Part shown: piece after piece, positions 41,148 through 49,819 of the stretch | How the letters are laid out: every line of letters begins with the position of its first letter | Numbering within the stretch: the first letter of the stretch is position 1 | NCBI RefSeq assembly: GCF_008923185.1 | Contig: NZ_WBMT01000004.1 | Span: 372,001 to 436,000 of the forward strand | DNA length: 64,000 nt | Direction: 5' to 3' | From: Actinomadura rudentiformis | GTDB taxonomy: Bacteria; Actinomycetota; Actinomycetes; Streptosporangiales; Streptosporangiaceae | Translations under genes and position numbers: made by a program | Notes under the pieces: generated by a model | Told to the model about the DNA's origin: nothing | Seen by the model: only the letters and a program-made list of their open reading frames with translations | The model's database searches: none

Positions 41148-41594
41148 TCACTCAGAGCGAGGACCACCGATGATCGTGTCGGAGGGATTCGTGCGCCCCT
41201 CGTAGGGCCGATAGATCGTGCGTGAGATGGGAAAGCCAGCCCGCTTCACCGCCCAGAGGGCGTCCTCGGCCTTCTGCTGCCGCCCCGCTATCCAGAAGAT
41301 GTAGTCCCGGGCGTCGCGCATCTGGAAGCACAGCCCAAAGGTCCTGAAGAACCTCTTGCACACGTAGACCTTGGCCACTTCCGCCTGCAGGATCACGTGC
41401 GCCTTACCCATCGCATGGATGGTCGCGCCTTCATCGTCCAGGACGAAAGAGGCGGGGCGAACGGCGGCGTTCCCGCCGAACAATTTCACCGGAACCTCGG
41501 CCTCACCGCTCCACGAACCACCCACCAGCAGATCCCTTCGTCGTCCGACATACCTCGGACGCCCCGTAAGGATCTTTGGATCCGCTAGCCCCAT
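41148..41594 (-). CDS. Hypothetical protein, PH-like fold suspected
   Basis: 148 residues; no signal peptide. Contains strand patterns VPVKLFGGNAAVRPASFVLDDEGATIHAMGKAHVILQAEVAKVYVCKRF then YIFWIAGRQQKAEDALWAVKRAGFPI with a closing helix, which looks like a bacterial pleckstrin-homology-like domain. No known function. Divergent from the STM4015-family gene; only about 20 bases separate the starts, so they share a very short control region. Confidence 0.65.
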   Translation of the reverse strand: MGLADPKILTGRPRYVGRRRDLLVGGSWSGEAEVPVKLFGGNAAVRPASFVLDDEGATIHAMGKAHVILQAEVAKVYVCKRFFRTFGLCFQMRDARDYIFWIAGRQQKAEDALWAVKRAGFPISRTIYRPYEGRTNPSDTIIGGPRSE

Positions 41595-41617
41595 CGGCTC
41601 TGGTAGAGGTGTCGGTC

Positions 41618-42568
41618 ATGTCTGTTCATCTCACTCGTATGTCAGAGTTCGCGGGCCTGCCGGTCGTTGACGTCACACCGTTCGGCATCGATGACAAGCA
41701 GGGGGCGTTGGATCGGTCGCCGGCAGGGGTGGCCTGGCGGGTGAGGACGGTGGATTACGAGGAATTCGAGCGGGCCTTTGTCAGGTTCTTGGACGAGGTC
41801 GACTCCGCCACGGTGACCGCCCTGCTCTTTGGTGAGTGGGAGAACGGCGGCGAGGCCGACCCGGTGGGCCTGCTCAAGGCCGCCGCCGGACGGTTCCCGA
41901 ACCTGCGCTCGCTGTTCCTCGGTGATGCCGACGTTTGGGACGAGTGGCGGATCTCGTGCGTCGAGTACACCGACATCACCCCGCTGCTGGAGGCGTTCCC
42001 GCTGCTGGAGCGCTTCGGGCTGCGCGGCGGCGAGGGATACGGCCAGTTCCCAGTGCGGCTGGAGCCGTTCCGACACAGGCACCTGCGAGAACTCCGGTTC
42101 GAGTCGACCGGGCTGCCGGCGCAGGTGGTACGTGCGGTGGCCGGCAGTGACCTCCCCAAGCTCGAACATCTGGAGTTGTGGTTCGGCACAACCGCCTACG
42201 GCGGCGACGCCACCGTCGCGGACCTGGCGCCGATCTGGTCGGGTGAGCTGTTGCCGTCCCTGCGGCACCTGGGATTGCAGAACGCCGAGATCCAGGACGA
42301 GATCGCCGCCGCCGTGGCGGGAGCGCCGGTGGTGGCCAGGCTGGAGTCACTGGCGTTGTCGCTGGGCACGCTCACGGACGAAGGTGCGGAGGCGCTGCTG
42401 TCCGGCCAGCCGCTGACCCACCTGCGTTCACTCGACCTGCGTCACCACTATCTGAGCGGTTCGATGATGAAGCGGATCGAGAAGGCCCTGCCCGGCGTCA
42501 AGGTCGATCTTGACGACCAGCAGGACGGCGGCGCTTTCCGTTGGACCGCCGTCGCAGACGGAGATTGA
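41618..42568 (+). CDS. STM4015-family leucine-rich-repeat protein
   Basis: 316 residues from the ATG at 41618 (AGAGGTG upstream). The start MSVHLTRMSEFAGLPVVD and the series FPNLRSLFLGDAD, FPLLERFGLRGGE, LRELRFESTGLP, LPKLEHLELWFG, LPSLRHLGLQNAE, HLRSLDLRHHYLSG are leucine-rich repeats of the STM4015 family. In many bacteria these genes are in a conserved STM4011-4016-like cluster of unknown function; here no other member is adjacent. Confidence 0.87.
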   Translation: MSVHLTRMSEFAGLPVVDVTPFGIDDKQGALDRSPAGVAWRVRTVDYEEFERAFVRFLDEVDSATVTALLFGEWENGGEADPVGLLKAAAGRFPNLRSLFLGDADVWDEWRISCVEYTDITPLLEAFPLLERFGLRGGEGYGQFPVRLEPFRHRHLRELRFESTGLPAQVVRAVAGSDLPKLEHLELWFGTTAYGGDATVADLAPIWSGELLPSLRHLGLQNAEIQDEIAAAVAGAPVVARLESLALSLGTLTDEGAEALLSGQPLTHLRSLDLRHHYLSGSMMKRIEKALPGVKVDLDDQQDGGAFRWTAVADGD

Positions 42569-42631
42569 CGGAGGCCGTAAAAGCACAACGTGGTCATGCC
42601 CACAACGCGGCCAGGCACATCGCGTGGGGTC

Positions 42632-43621
42632 TCACTCCCCTAGGCGGCTCAGCGCCTGCATGGCCTCACGCTCTACTCGTGAAAGATCACCAAGGATGGT
42701 GCCCGCCCGCACGAGGCACTGCGAGTCGCCCGATTCACCGGCTTTTGTGATCAGTGCTGCGACTTCTGTCCACAGGGCGGCTGCCTCGGCGTAGAGCCCG
42801 TGGCCAGTACGCAAGTGGCTGCTGTCGAGCACTTGGGTGCATTCGGCGAGGAAGTCGCGGTAGAGGTTGCGGAACAGGGCGCCGCCGGTCCCGGCCTTCT
42901 CCATCAAGAGGGCAGCCTGTGGCAGGTCCCGCTGCGGGGCGTCGGTGCGCTGGAGCCATGTGCGTACGAGCTTGCCGGCCTTCTCAATGCCTCGGTGGCC
43001 GAGGTTGGCGATGGGCGGGTTGAGGAAGGCGTCGGCACAGGCGGTGATGGCGGGAACGATCTGCTCCTGCGGAGAGGGCAGGCTCCCTGGAACGGTGAGG
43101 GTGAAGGACCGGTGCTTGGCGGCCATCGGGCCACGTGCGGCCCTGGCCTGGGCGAGGCTGGTCAGGCTGGTGGACACCGCTCCGCCTTGCTGGTCGGTGT
43201 CGACCAGCAAGGCGTCGCGGTGGTCGTAGCCGTACATGGCGACGACATGACCACCGAAGTGCACCTTGGACCCGAAGTAGTCCAGGTAGTAGCTGTCGAG
43301 CTGCAGTCCGACGGGGCGACCGGCGTCGATGGAGGCCGTCACGTTCTCCCATGCCCGGCGGGGCGAGGTGGTCTCCTGGACCAGGAGCTCCAGGTCGAGC
43401 CTGGTCGCCAGGTTTCTGGTGAGGTCGAACGGCTTGATTCGGCCCCCGAGGAAGGGGAAGTCCAAGTTCTTGCCGTCCCAGTAGATGAAGGACAGGCCGG
43501 AGCCGAGGCCGAAGAGCATGGGCTCGGACAGATCGAGACCTTGGTGCCGCAGCAGCACCCCCAGCGCCGTCGTCTCGCAGTGCTGCATACCGCGGGCATC
43601 AATGCCGCTGACCGTGGTCAC
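42632..43621 (-). CDS. BtrH-like acyl-transfer/cysteine-peptidase-fold protein
   Basis: 329 residues from the GTG at 43621 with GGAGGG seven bases upstream. N-terminal BtrH domain: the nucleophile Cys in MQHCETTALGVLLRHQG, FGLGSGLSFIYWDGK, the catalytic His likely in VHFGGHVVAMYGYD, then an Asp in LLVDTDQ. BtrH transfers an acyl group in butirosin biosynthesis; many homologues lie in peptide or other natural-product loci. The C-terminal 150 residues match the DUF4872-like helical part. No biosynthetic gene cluster is apparent around it. A 15+1+15 near-perfect palindrome is about 85 bases upstream. Confidence 0.8.
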   Translation of the reverse strand: MTTVSGIDARGMQHCETTALGVLLRHQGLDLSEPMLFGLGSGLSFIYWDGKNLDFPFLGGRIKPFDLTRNLATRLDLELLVQETTSPRRAWENVTASIDAGRPVGLQLDSYYLDYFGSKVHFGGHVVAMYGYDHRDALLVDTDQQGGAVSTSLTSLAQARAARGPMAAKHRSFTLTVPGSLPSPQEQIVPAITACADAFLNPPIANLGHRGIEKAGKLVRTWLQRTDAPQRDLPQAALLMEKAGTGGALFRNLYRDFLAECTQVLDSSHLRTGHGLYAEAAALWTEVAALITKAGESGDSQCLVRAGTILGDLSRVEREAMQALSRLGE

Positions 43622-43706
43622 GCCATGCCCTCCTTGACGTGGAGCCGGCGTCCACGCGCGGAATCGCGCACGAAGCGCCGATGGAAATCGTTCTGCACGC
43701 CACCAT

Positions 43707-43737
43707 GGTGGACTCTCCCACTGTGGGAAAGTCCACC
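43707..43737. promoter_or_regulatory. 31-bp near-perfect palindrome upstream of the BtrH-like gene
   Basis: Left arm GGTGGACTCTCCCAC, centre T, right arm GTGGGAAAGTCCACC; one mismatch in 15 pairs. Located 86-116 bases before the GTG at 43621. The one-base centre disfavours a hairpin and suits a dimeric repressor site. Confidence 0.6.
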
Positions 43738-43864
43738 GCTGCGCGCAGCGGGCGGTCAGCGTCTGAGCCTGACGATTGGTAGCGGCCCACAAGCGAGCTC
43801 CGGCCCTGCCCGGTCTTCTCGTGGTGGGATCTTCATCGGAACGAGGGTGCTTGGAGGCCCTGGG

Positions 43865-44314
43865 TCACCAGGTCTTGCCGGCCTGCTCGCGGACGGCGTG
43901 GTTAAGCCGGTTGAAGAAGTTGGTCAACGCGATGTCCAGGATGATCGCGGATAGCTGCTTCTGGTCGAAATGGGCGGCGGCTGCGTCCCAGATATCGTCG
44001 GTCACGCCTGGCGCGCCATCCTGGATCCGGGTGGCGGCTTCGGCCAGTGCGAGCGCTGCCCGCTCCGCCTCGGTGAAGAAGGGCGTCTCGCGCCAGGCGA
44101 CCACGTTGTGCAGGCGCTCGTCGGTCTCTCCGTGCTTCTTCGCCGACGCCACCCCGGCAAATACGCACGGGCTGCACCCGTTGACCTGGCTGGCCCGCAA
44201 GTGGACCAACTCGATCACGAGAGGGTCGACGCCACCGGCGTGGACCGCCTTGTTGAGATGCTGGATCGCCGTCATCACGTCGGGACTCACCGGGCCGTTC
44301 ATGCGTGCTTGCAT
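43865..44314 (-). CDS. AhpD-like carboxymuconolactone decarboxylase family protein
   Basis: 149 residues with GGGAG eight bases before the ATG at 44314 (an internal ATG at 44302 is possible). The active-site helix is LRASQVNGCSPCVFAGVASAKKHGE, with both cysteines of the CxxC present but the usual downstream His replaced by Gly. Then WRETPFFTEAERAALALAEAATR, the conserved second half. Probably a peroxidase-like protein reduced through its disulfide. Divergent from an ECF41/SigJ-like sigma factor, the same pairing as at 7.6-11.9 kb. Confidence 0.9.
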   Translation of the reverse strand: MQARMNGPVSPDVMTAIQHLNKAVHAGGVDPLVIELVHLRASQVNGCSPCVFAGVASAKKHGETDERLHNVVAWRETPFFTEAERAALALAEAATRIQDGAPGVTDDIWDAAAAHFDQKQLSAIILDIALTNFFNRLNHAVREQAGKTW

Positions 44315-44353
44315 CGATCTTGCTCCCTATCGGTTACCTGTGCCCGTCCGGGG

Positions 44354-44372
44354 CCGTCATCACCTATGACGG
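44354..44372. promoter_or_regulatory. Small palindrome in the AhpD/sigma divergent region
   Basis: CCGTCAT-N5-ATGACGG, a perfect 7-bp inverted repeat between the divergent starts at 44314 and 44397. No good ECF41-type promoter was found in this 82-base interval, so the role is open. Confidence 0.4.
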
Positions 44373-44396
44373 AACAGATCCGAGGAAGGTAACGAC

Positions 44397-45269
44397 ATGC
44401 CCGACACCAGCCCGGCAGTGGCCGAGACGTTCCAGGACCAGCGCGACCGGCTGCGCGCGGTCGCCTACCGCATGCTCGGATCGCACGCCGACGCCGAGGA
44501 CGTGGTCCAGGAGGCCTGGCTGCGGCTCTCCCGCCAGGACACCGCGACCATCCACAACCTCGCCGGCTGGCTGACGACGGTGGTCGGACGGATCAGCCTG
44601 GATGTCCTGCGATCCCGCCAGGCCCGCCCTGAAGCGTCCTACGATGACCGGCTGCCCGAATTCGTGGTGACGGTCGACGACGGCCCTGCGCCCGAGGACG
44701 AGGTGGCGCTCGCCGACTCCGTGGGGCTCGCGCTGCTCGTCGTCCTGGAGTCGCTCGGGCCGAGCGAGCGGCTGGCGTTCGTGCTGCACGACCTGTTCGG
44801 GGTGCCGTTCAACGAGATCGGCCAGATCCTCGGCAAGTCGACCGCCGCCACCAAGATGCTCGCCAGCCGCGCGCGCAGGAAGGTGCAGGGGACCGAACGG
44901 CAGCCGGTCACCGGACAGGAGCAGCGAGAGGTGGTCGATGCCTTCCGCGCGGCCGTGGCCAGTGGCGACTTCGAACGCCTACTGCGCGTGCTCGACCCGG
45001 ACGTGAAACTGACCGTCGACACCCCCGGCGGCGTGGTCGTCACCCTCGGCGCCACCAAGGTCGCCACCGGCGCGCAGATGTTCTCCCGCGCAGCCGCGCG
45101 GCAGCGCACGGTGCTCGTCAACGGCCTGCCCGGGTTCCTCTCCTGGCGCGAGAACGGAACCCCGCTCTCGCTCATCGCGTTCACCGTCGCCAACGGCCGG
45201 ATCGCCGCCATCACAGCCGTGGCCGACCCGACCAAACTCGCGTCCATGGACCTGCCGGATCCGGCGTGA
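44397..45269 (+). CDS. ECF sigma factor with SnoaL-like C-terminus (second ECF41/SigJ-like copy)
   Basis: 290 residues with GAGGAAGG upstream. Same layout as the gene at 7630-8505: region 2 (RLRAVAYRMLGSHADAEDVVQEAWLRL), a linker with RLPEFVV in place of the WLPEP motif, region 4 (GPSERLAFVLHDLFGVPFNEIGQILGKSTAATKMLASRARRK) and an NTF2-like C-terminal domain (VVDAFRAAVASGDFERLLRVLDPDVKLTVDTPGG). Divergent from an AhpD-like gene. It probably controls a few genes including that neighbour. Confidence 0.9.
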   Translation: MPDTSPAVAETFQDQRDRLRAVAYRMLGSHADAEDVVQEAWLRLSRQDTATIHNLAGWLTTVVGRISLDVLRSRQARPEASYDDRLPEFVVTVDDGPAPEDEVALADSVGLALLVVLESLGPSERLAFVLHDLFGVPFNEIGQILGKSTAATKMLASRARRKVQGTERQPVTGQEQREVVDAFRAAVASGDFERLLRVLDPDVKLTVDTPGGVVVTLGATKVATGAQMFSRAAARQRTVLVNGLPGFLSWRENGTPLSLIAFTVANGRIAAITAVADPTKLASMDLPDPA

Positions 45270-45503
45270 ACCACCGCCGGGTGCATGCGCCACTCGTTGT
45301 ACGGCCGAGCTCGCGAGCGCTGGCGACAGCGCCGCCCGAACGAGTCAGCAGGCTAATCACGATGTCGCGGACGACCGCAGGCCACTCCAGCGCGTGGTGC
45401 CCGTCAGGTTGCTGTCCCGCCCTGGGCAGCGGGGAAGCTGCGGCCCGTCCAAGCTCAGCAGACCGCCTGCCGCCTTAGCTGCGCTACCACTTATGATTGC
45501 GCG
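45270..45503. other. Intergenic region
   Basis: About 230 bases with no gene, hairpin or recognisable promoter; open frames here are short and not protein-like. Confidence 0.4.
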
Positions 45504-45923
45504 ATGTCGCTCACAGTGCGCTGGACTCGGCTGCTGATGGTGGTATTGGCAGCCGGCTTTGCAGGAGCGGCCTACGCAATCCGCGCCACGATGGACGGGC
45601 CCATCGAACAGTACTCAGGCGCCGCCTTGTCCGCGGCCATCGTCTACACGCTAGTGATCGTCATATGGCCGCCGATTTCACCACTACCCGCCGGCAGCAC
45701 CGCGATCGCATACTGCTGGTTCATCGAGTTCGCACAGCTCACCCCCATACCGGCGGCACTCTCCCAACGCAGCTGGTTCGCGCGCCAGCTGCTAGGCGCC
45801 CAGTTCGACCTCATTGATGTTGCCTGGTACCCCGTCGGCGTCATCCCATTGGTCGCCGCGCATTGGTTCATCCGAGGCCGCACACGTTCTCGAACAGACC
45901 CGACACCCGCCCTCACATCGTGA
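45504..45923 (+). CDS. DUF2809-family membrane protein
   Basis: 139 residues with four hydrophobic segments: RLLMVVLAAGFAGAAYAIR, ALSAAIVYTLVIVIW, STAIAYCWFIEFAQL and DVAWYPVGVIPLVAAHWF. The conserved CWFIEFAQLTPIP motif after the second helix pair is typical of DUF2809, a small integral membrane family of unknown role. Ribosome site weak. Stands alone. Confidence 0.8.
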   Translation: MSLTVRWTRLLMVVLAAGFAGAAYAIRATMDGPIEQYSGAALSAAIVYTLVIVIWPPISPLPAGSTAIAYCWFIEFAQLTPIPAALSQRSWFARQLLGAQFDLIDVAWYPVGVIPLVAAHWFIRGRTRSRTDPTPALTS

Positions 45924-45983
45924 TCTGGAAGAGCGGTAGGGGATTTTCATGAACACTGGTATTCGTGGAAGCAGGACGCGTGG

Positions 45984-46394
45984 CTAAATGCCGCGTCGGT
46001 GGTCGATGACGCGATCGCGGTATTCCTGGAACGCCCGCCATCCCGCCGTGTCCCCGTCCGACAGGAACTCTCCTGAAGACACGTCAAGGGCCCGGCAGCC
46101 GAGGATTCGAGCGGTCTCGACAACGATCGGCACCACGTCGTCGCCGCCTCCACGGACATGGAGCATCACCGACTCCACCGGGTCATCGCTGCCGATGTTC
46201 ACTTCGATCGACCAGTTTTCCGACTCCATACGGCCCCACGTCGGATCGGACAGGTCGATCAGAGGCACATGTCGCCGCAGCCGATCCAGTACGTCCCGCA
46301 ACGAGCCAATCGGCCCCGGGTCGAAATCCTTGGGCAATTCATCGACACCGACGACCTCGCCGGGAGCCTTCAACACCAGCACATCCCAGCTCAC
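45984..46394 (-). CDS. Small hypothetical protein (actinobacterial SWDVLVLKAP family)
   Basis: 136 residues from the GTG at 46394 (GCGGAGG five bases upstream); the open frame extends to 46466 without support. VSWDVLVLKAPGEVVGVDELPKDF, then IDLSDPTWG, WSIEVNIGSDDPVESVMLHVRGGGDDV and CRALDVSSGEFLS are recurrent in uncharacterised actinobacterial proteins of this size. No signal or membrane segment. Function unknown; divergent from the small gene at 46478. Confidence 0.7.
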   Translation of the reverse strand: MSWDVLVLKAPGEVVGVDELPKDFDPGPIGSLRDVLDRLRRHVPLIDLSDPTWGRMESENWSIEVNIGSDDPVESVMLHVRGGGDDVVPIVVETARILGCRALDVSSGEFLSDGDTAGWRAFQEYRDRVIDHRRGI

Positions 46395-46477
46395 AGCCAC
46401 CTCCGCATCGACTCCACCGAAACCTATGACACGCCCTGGTGTCGTCGGATTGCGGACCCGAGTCATAGTGTCGACGC

Positions 46478-46804
46478 ATGGAGCAGCATCCCCTCGTTCG
46501 TGAGGTCTTCCCCGACCTGGTCGCCGAGCTGGTAGCCCTCTTGGAGGACGAGGGCGAGAACATGCTGGCCATCAGCGCGTGGGATCTCCGCTTGGTCGCC
46601 GAGTGCGGTTGCGGTGACGACTTCTGCCAGAGTTTCCTTACCGAAGATCACCCGCGAGGCCAGCCGTTCGGTCCCGGCCACCGATGTGTTCCTTTGATGC
46701 CTTCAGAAGGAATGCTCATCCTCGATGTCGTGGACGAAAGGATCATGTACGTCGAAGTGCTCAACCGTCCACCAATGCGTGACCACCGCGTACAACAGCA
46801 GTGA
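46478..46804 (+). CDS. Small hypothetical protein with CGCGDDFC motif
   Basis: 108 residues. MEQHPLVREVFPDLVAELVALLEDEGENMLA is helical; the middle carries VAECGCGDDFCQSFLTE, a compact three-cysteine motif that could bind zinc or another metal, and the end is VVDERIMYVEVLN. No known family; short enough for a regulator partner or inhibitor. Confidence 0.6.
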   Translation: MEQHPLVREVFPDLVAELVALLEDEGENMLAISAWDLRLVAECGCGDDFCQSFLTEDHPRGQPFGPGHRCVPLMPSEGMLILDVVDERIMYVEVLNRPPMRDHRVQQQ

Positions 46805-46833
46805 CCCCGGCTCCGGCGGCGGGCTCCAGGCGG

Positions 46834-47433
46834 TCACGTGTAGGTGACGCGGTAACGCAGATGCGTGACGTCCCTGCCCTCCAGAACGGTGATCGGCCCC
46901 TCGAGCACGACCGGCGCGTTCTGGAGATGGTCGAAGAACGGCGTGCCGCCGCCGAGCAGCACCGGGACGAGGTCGACGAAGATCTCGTCGAGGAGCCGGG
47001 CCTCCAGGCACTGGCGCGCGATCGTGCCGCCGTTGACCCCGACGTCCAGATCGCCCGCGATCTCCTTGGCCCGCTCGACCGCGGCCTCGATGCCGTCGTG
47101 GACGAAGACGAAAGCCTCGTTCTCCGGCTCCCAGCCGTCGGGCACGGTGTGGGTGAGGACGACCGTCTTCCTGCCCAGCGGGTGCCGGCCGCCCCAGCCA
47201 CTGGTGAAGTCGAACAGCTTGCGGCCGACGATCAGCGCCCCGAGCTCGGCCATCCGTTCGCTGAAGTAGTCATGGCTCACCTTGGTCATCATCATCGTCA
47301 TGTTCGGGTCGGCGGTCTTCATCGGGACGTCGCCGTTGCCGTTCCATTTGAAAAGATGCTCGAAGCCCGTCTCGCCCGGTCCCGCGATGTAGCCGTCCAG
47401 CGACATGCTGGCCCCGGTGCTCACCTTTCCCAT
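46834..47433 (-). CDS. RibD C-terminal/dihydrofolate-reductase-fold protein
   Basis: 199 residues from the ATG at 47433 (GAGAGGAG six bases upstream). N-terminal STGASMSLDGYIAGPG strand-loop, then ALIVGRKLFDFTSGW, RKTVVLTHTVPDGW, VGVNGGTIARQCLEARLLDEIFVDLVPVLLGGGTPFF are those of the RibD_C/DHFR-like reductases found in many actinomycetes. Probably an NADPH-dependent reductase, substrate unknown. Not part of a riboflavin operon here. Confidence 0.88.
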   Translation of the reverse strand: MGKVSTGASMSLDGYIAGPGETGFEHLFKWNGNGDVPMKTADPNMTMMMTKVSHDYFSERMAELGALIVGRKLFDFTSGWGGRHPLGRKTVVLTHTVPDGWEPENEAFVFVHDGIEAAVERAKEIAGDLDVGVNGGTIARQCLEARLLDEIFVDLVPVLLGGGTPFFDHLQNAPVVLEGPITVLEGRDVTHLRYRVTYT

Positions 47434-47769
47434 GGCCGCGCTCCTCTCGTCCTGCCTGATTGTGAGCGTTGAGACCATCCATCCCCGGAAAACTCATCGC
47501 CGGACAGGCGAGCCCGCTGAGGCAGCCCGCGTGACGACATCACGTGGTCCGCCACACGCCTCATCCGCAGTTGGCCCTCCAGAAGGCATCGTGCAGTAAG
47601 TTCTAATCTCGCCACTCTCCGTATCCTTTCATGTCGCGAGAGTAGGCAATCACCTGTCGAGACGAGGGGAACCGGCCGACTCGGCCACCCGTGCAGGGGC
47701 AGTAGCCGACCGCCCGGGCCGCGCCGACCTGGCGTCGTCCCCGCAGTCCCGCGTCGAGAACGGAAGGCC
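47434..47769. other. Intergenic region upstream of the acyltransferase gene
   Basis: About 335 bases between divergent genes. Nothing protein-like on either strand; contains only the ribosome site (GGAAGG) of the acyltransferase gene at its right edge. Confidence 0.45.
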
Positions 47770-49746
47770 ATGGGAAGAACCAGTCTCGGACCTGTCATCA
47801 AGGACGTACTCGGTGCTCCGGCGGTCCAGGCCGAGACTGCGAGGCTCGCCGCCCAACTGGGTCTGTCAACCGGTGACGCCGAAGAGAAGCTCAAGGCCCA
47901 CCTGCGGCTCTTGGTCCCGTCACAGGAGGAGCGGGCCATGCGGCTGCTGCACGCGATTTCGCATCCGGTGGTGTGCTGCTGGAATCTGCAAGCGGAACGT
48001 TCCGCGGCAGCCGTGCTCCACCGCCTTTCCGCACGTCACCCGTTGGTCTTCCTGCCCGCACACCGCTGCTACGCCGATCCGATGGTCCTGGCCACGACCC
48101 TTCGGGCGGTCGGTCTCCCGCCGACCATCCGGTTCACCGGGGACACCATGGCGTTCTGGCCTATCGGACATCTGGGTCGTCGCGCGGGTTCGGTGTTCAT
48201 CCGGCGGAACCTGGCCGGGGATCCCCTGTACGCGCTGGCCGTCCGCAGCTATCTCAGGTACGCGGTGCGTCAGGGCCACAACCTGGAGTGGTATCCCGAG
48301 GGCGGCCGCTCGCGGACTGGCCGGCTGCGTCCGTTCCAGCACGGCCTGATCCGCGACCTGGTCGATGTGCTGGACGAGAGCCCGTCCGGTGATGCGTACG
48401 TGGTGCCGGTGACCATCGCCTACGAGCTCCTCCCCGATGTCGAGAGGCTCGTCGCCGAGGACGCCGGATTCATCAAGAGCGCCCGTGGGATGCGCTGGCT
48501 GATCGATCAATGCCGGACCAGCCGGCGGTTGCGCGGCGGGCGAGCGTGGATCAGCTTCGGCACACCGTTCTCAATCCGGGAATGCACCGGCCTCCCCCAA
48601 GCCCAGCGGAGCGCCGATGTGCCAGGCACGAGCCGTGAGGCGACCGCAACGCAGGCCAGCGGGTGGAGGGCCACCCATGCCGTGGGCGCCGAACTGGCAC
48701 GCCGGTTGCAGGCCTCGACCCCGGTGACCCCGGGTTGCCTGCTCATCCTGCTCCTGAACGGGGGCCACCGCGAGCCGCGCGATGTGTGGCAGATCATGCG
48801 TGAACTCAAGCCGCTCATGGCGTTCATCAGCGACCGCGCGATCCCCGCGGTGAATATGCGTTCACTCACCTCACAGGGTGAGGTCCAGCGGACGCTGGGC
48901 CGGCTGATACGCGCCGGTGCCATCACCGCCGAAACCCCTAAGCCCACCTCTCCCCGCCGCTACCGGATCGGCCCCGAGCAGGCCCACCTGGCCGCGTTCT
49001 ACCAGGAACAGGCGGTCCATTGGTTCGTACCGCGCGCCGTCGCCGAGCTCGTGCTGGCCACCGCCGCCAACAGCACGGTGGCCACGGTCGAGTCACGAGC
49101 ACTACGCCTGCACGGCGTGCTCGACGGTCTGGTCCCGCTGTCTGAGCCGACGGCATTCCTGGAGGCGCTCCACCGCGAGCTGGCCGCGATGGGCTGGACG
49201 GATGGAGAGGTGGACGCCGTCGTGGCGCCCAACTCCCCCACCCGGCTGCTGGCCGCCCAGCCGTTCCTGCTGGCCCACCGCGTGCTCGGCGCCCCACTGG
49301 AGGCGGCGCTCGCAGCGGCCAATGCCCTGGCCAGGAACGACGTGCAGGCGAGAGACCCGCAGGCAACAGATCTGCAGGCGAGAGACCCGCAGATGGAAGC
49401 CCCGCAGGCGGGAGCCCTGCAGCTTCCGCCCGGGCAGGGAGCGCTCAGCGGGCGCTGGCCCGAATCACGGTCACGAGAACGATGGCGCGCCGCGACCGTC
49501 GCCGCCGACAAGGCCACCACCAGCGAGAAAACCGCGATCACCGACAAGGCAGACCCCTGCGGGGAAAGACGGCGAGCCTACGCCGCCGAACTGGCCGTCC
49601 TCGTCCACGGCCTTGACCTGACCGCCGATCTCGACGCCCGCGCCACCGATGGCGCACCGGCGCCCCTGCCCCTCGCCGACAGCAAGCTCGCGGCCAGCAG
49701 CAGCCACGACGCAAGCAGTAACGACGAAGGGCAGGCGAATCCATAA
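47770..49746 (+). CDS. Glycerol-3-phosphate acyltransferase-like (PlsB family)
   Basis: 658 residues. PlsB acyltransferase motifs: PAHRCYADPM with HX4D, RRAGSVFIRRN, EWYPEGGRSRTGRL and VTIAY. It should acylate glycerol-3-phosphate or a similar acceptor at the membrane, using acyl-CoA, and is likely involved in phospholipid or triacylglycerol synthesis. The C-terminal third is less conserved and includes a repetitive tract of Q-A-R-D-P/Q-M-E-A-P units around residues 520-555 (49340-49426). Start ATG at 47770 with GGAAGG. Confidence 0.88.
   Translation: MGRTSLGPVIKDVLGAPAVQAETARLAAQLGLSTGDAEEKLKAHLRLLVPSQEERAMRLLHAISHPVVCCWNLQAERSAAAVLHRLSARHPLVFLPAHRCYADPMVLATTLRAVGLPPTIRFTGDTMAFWPIGHLGRRAGSVFIRRNLAGDPLYALAVRSYLRYAVRQGHNLEWYPEGGRSRTGRLRPFQHGLIRDLVDVLDESPSGDAYVVPVTIAYELLPDVERLVAEDAGFIKSARGMRWLIDQCRTSRRLRGGRAWISFGTPFSIRECTGLPQAQRSADVPGTSREATATQASGWRATHAVGAELARRLQASTPVTPGCLLILLLNGGHREPRDVWQIMRELKPLMAFISDRAIPAVNMRSLTSQGEVQRTLGRLIRAGAITAETPKPTSPRRYRIGPEQAHLAAFYQEQAVHWFVPRAVAELVLATAANSTVATVESRALRLHGVLDGLVPLSEPTAFLEALHRELAAMGWTDGEVDAVVAPNSPTRLLAAQPFLLAHRVLGAPLEAALAAANALARNDVQARDPQATDLQARDPQMEAPQAGALQLPPGQGALSGRWPESRSRERWRAATVAADKATTSEKTAITDKADPCGERRRAYAAELAVLVHGLDLTADLDARATDGAPAPLPLADSKLAASSSHDASSNDEGQANP
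49340..49426 (+). repeat. Short in-frame repeats in the acyltransferase gene
   Basis: Units such as CTGCAGGCGAGAGACCCG and GCAGGCGAGAGACCCG recur, encoding QARDPQ/ATDLQARDPQMEAPQAGALQ. Period irregular (12-21 bp). Outside the catalytic domain. Confidence 0.7.
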
Positions 49747-49819
49747 CCATCCGAGGCGGTTCACCAGGCCCGAGTGGCGGCACGCCGTCCGCCCAGCGGC
49801 CTACCGTGCACCCGGCTGC

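Noticed and set aside
42632..43621. Natural-product biosynthetic cluster around the BtrH-like gene
   Set aside because: Neighbours are an STM4015-family gene and an AhpD gene; no NRPS, PKS, carrier protein or RiPP precursor is visible.
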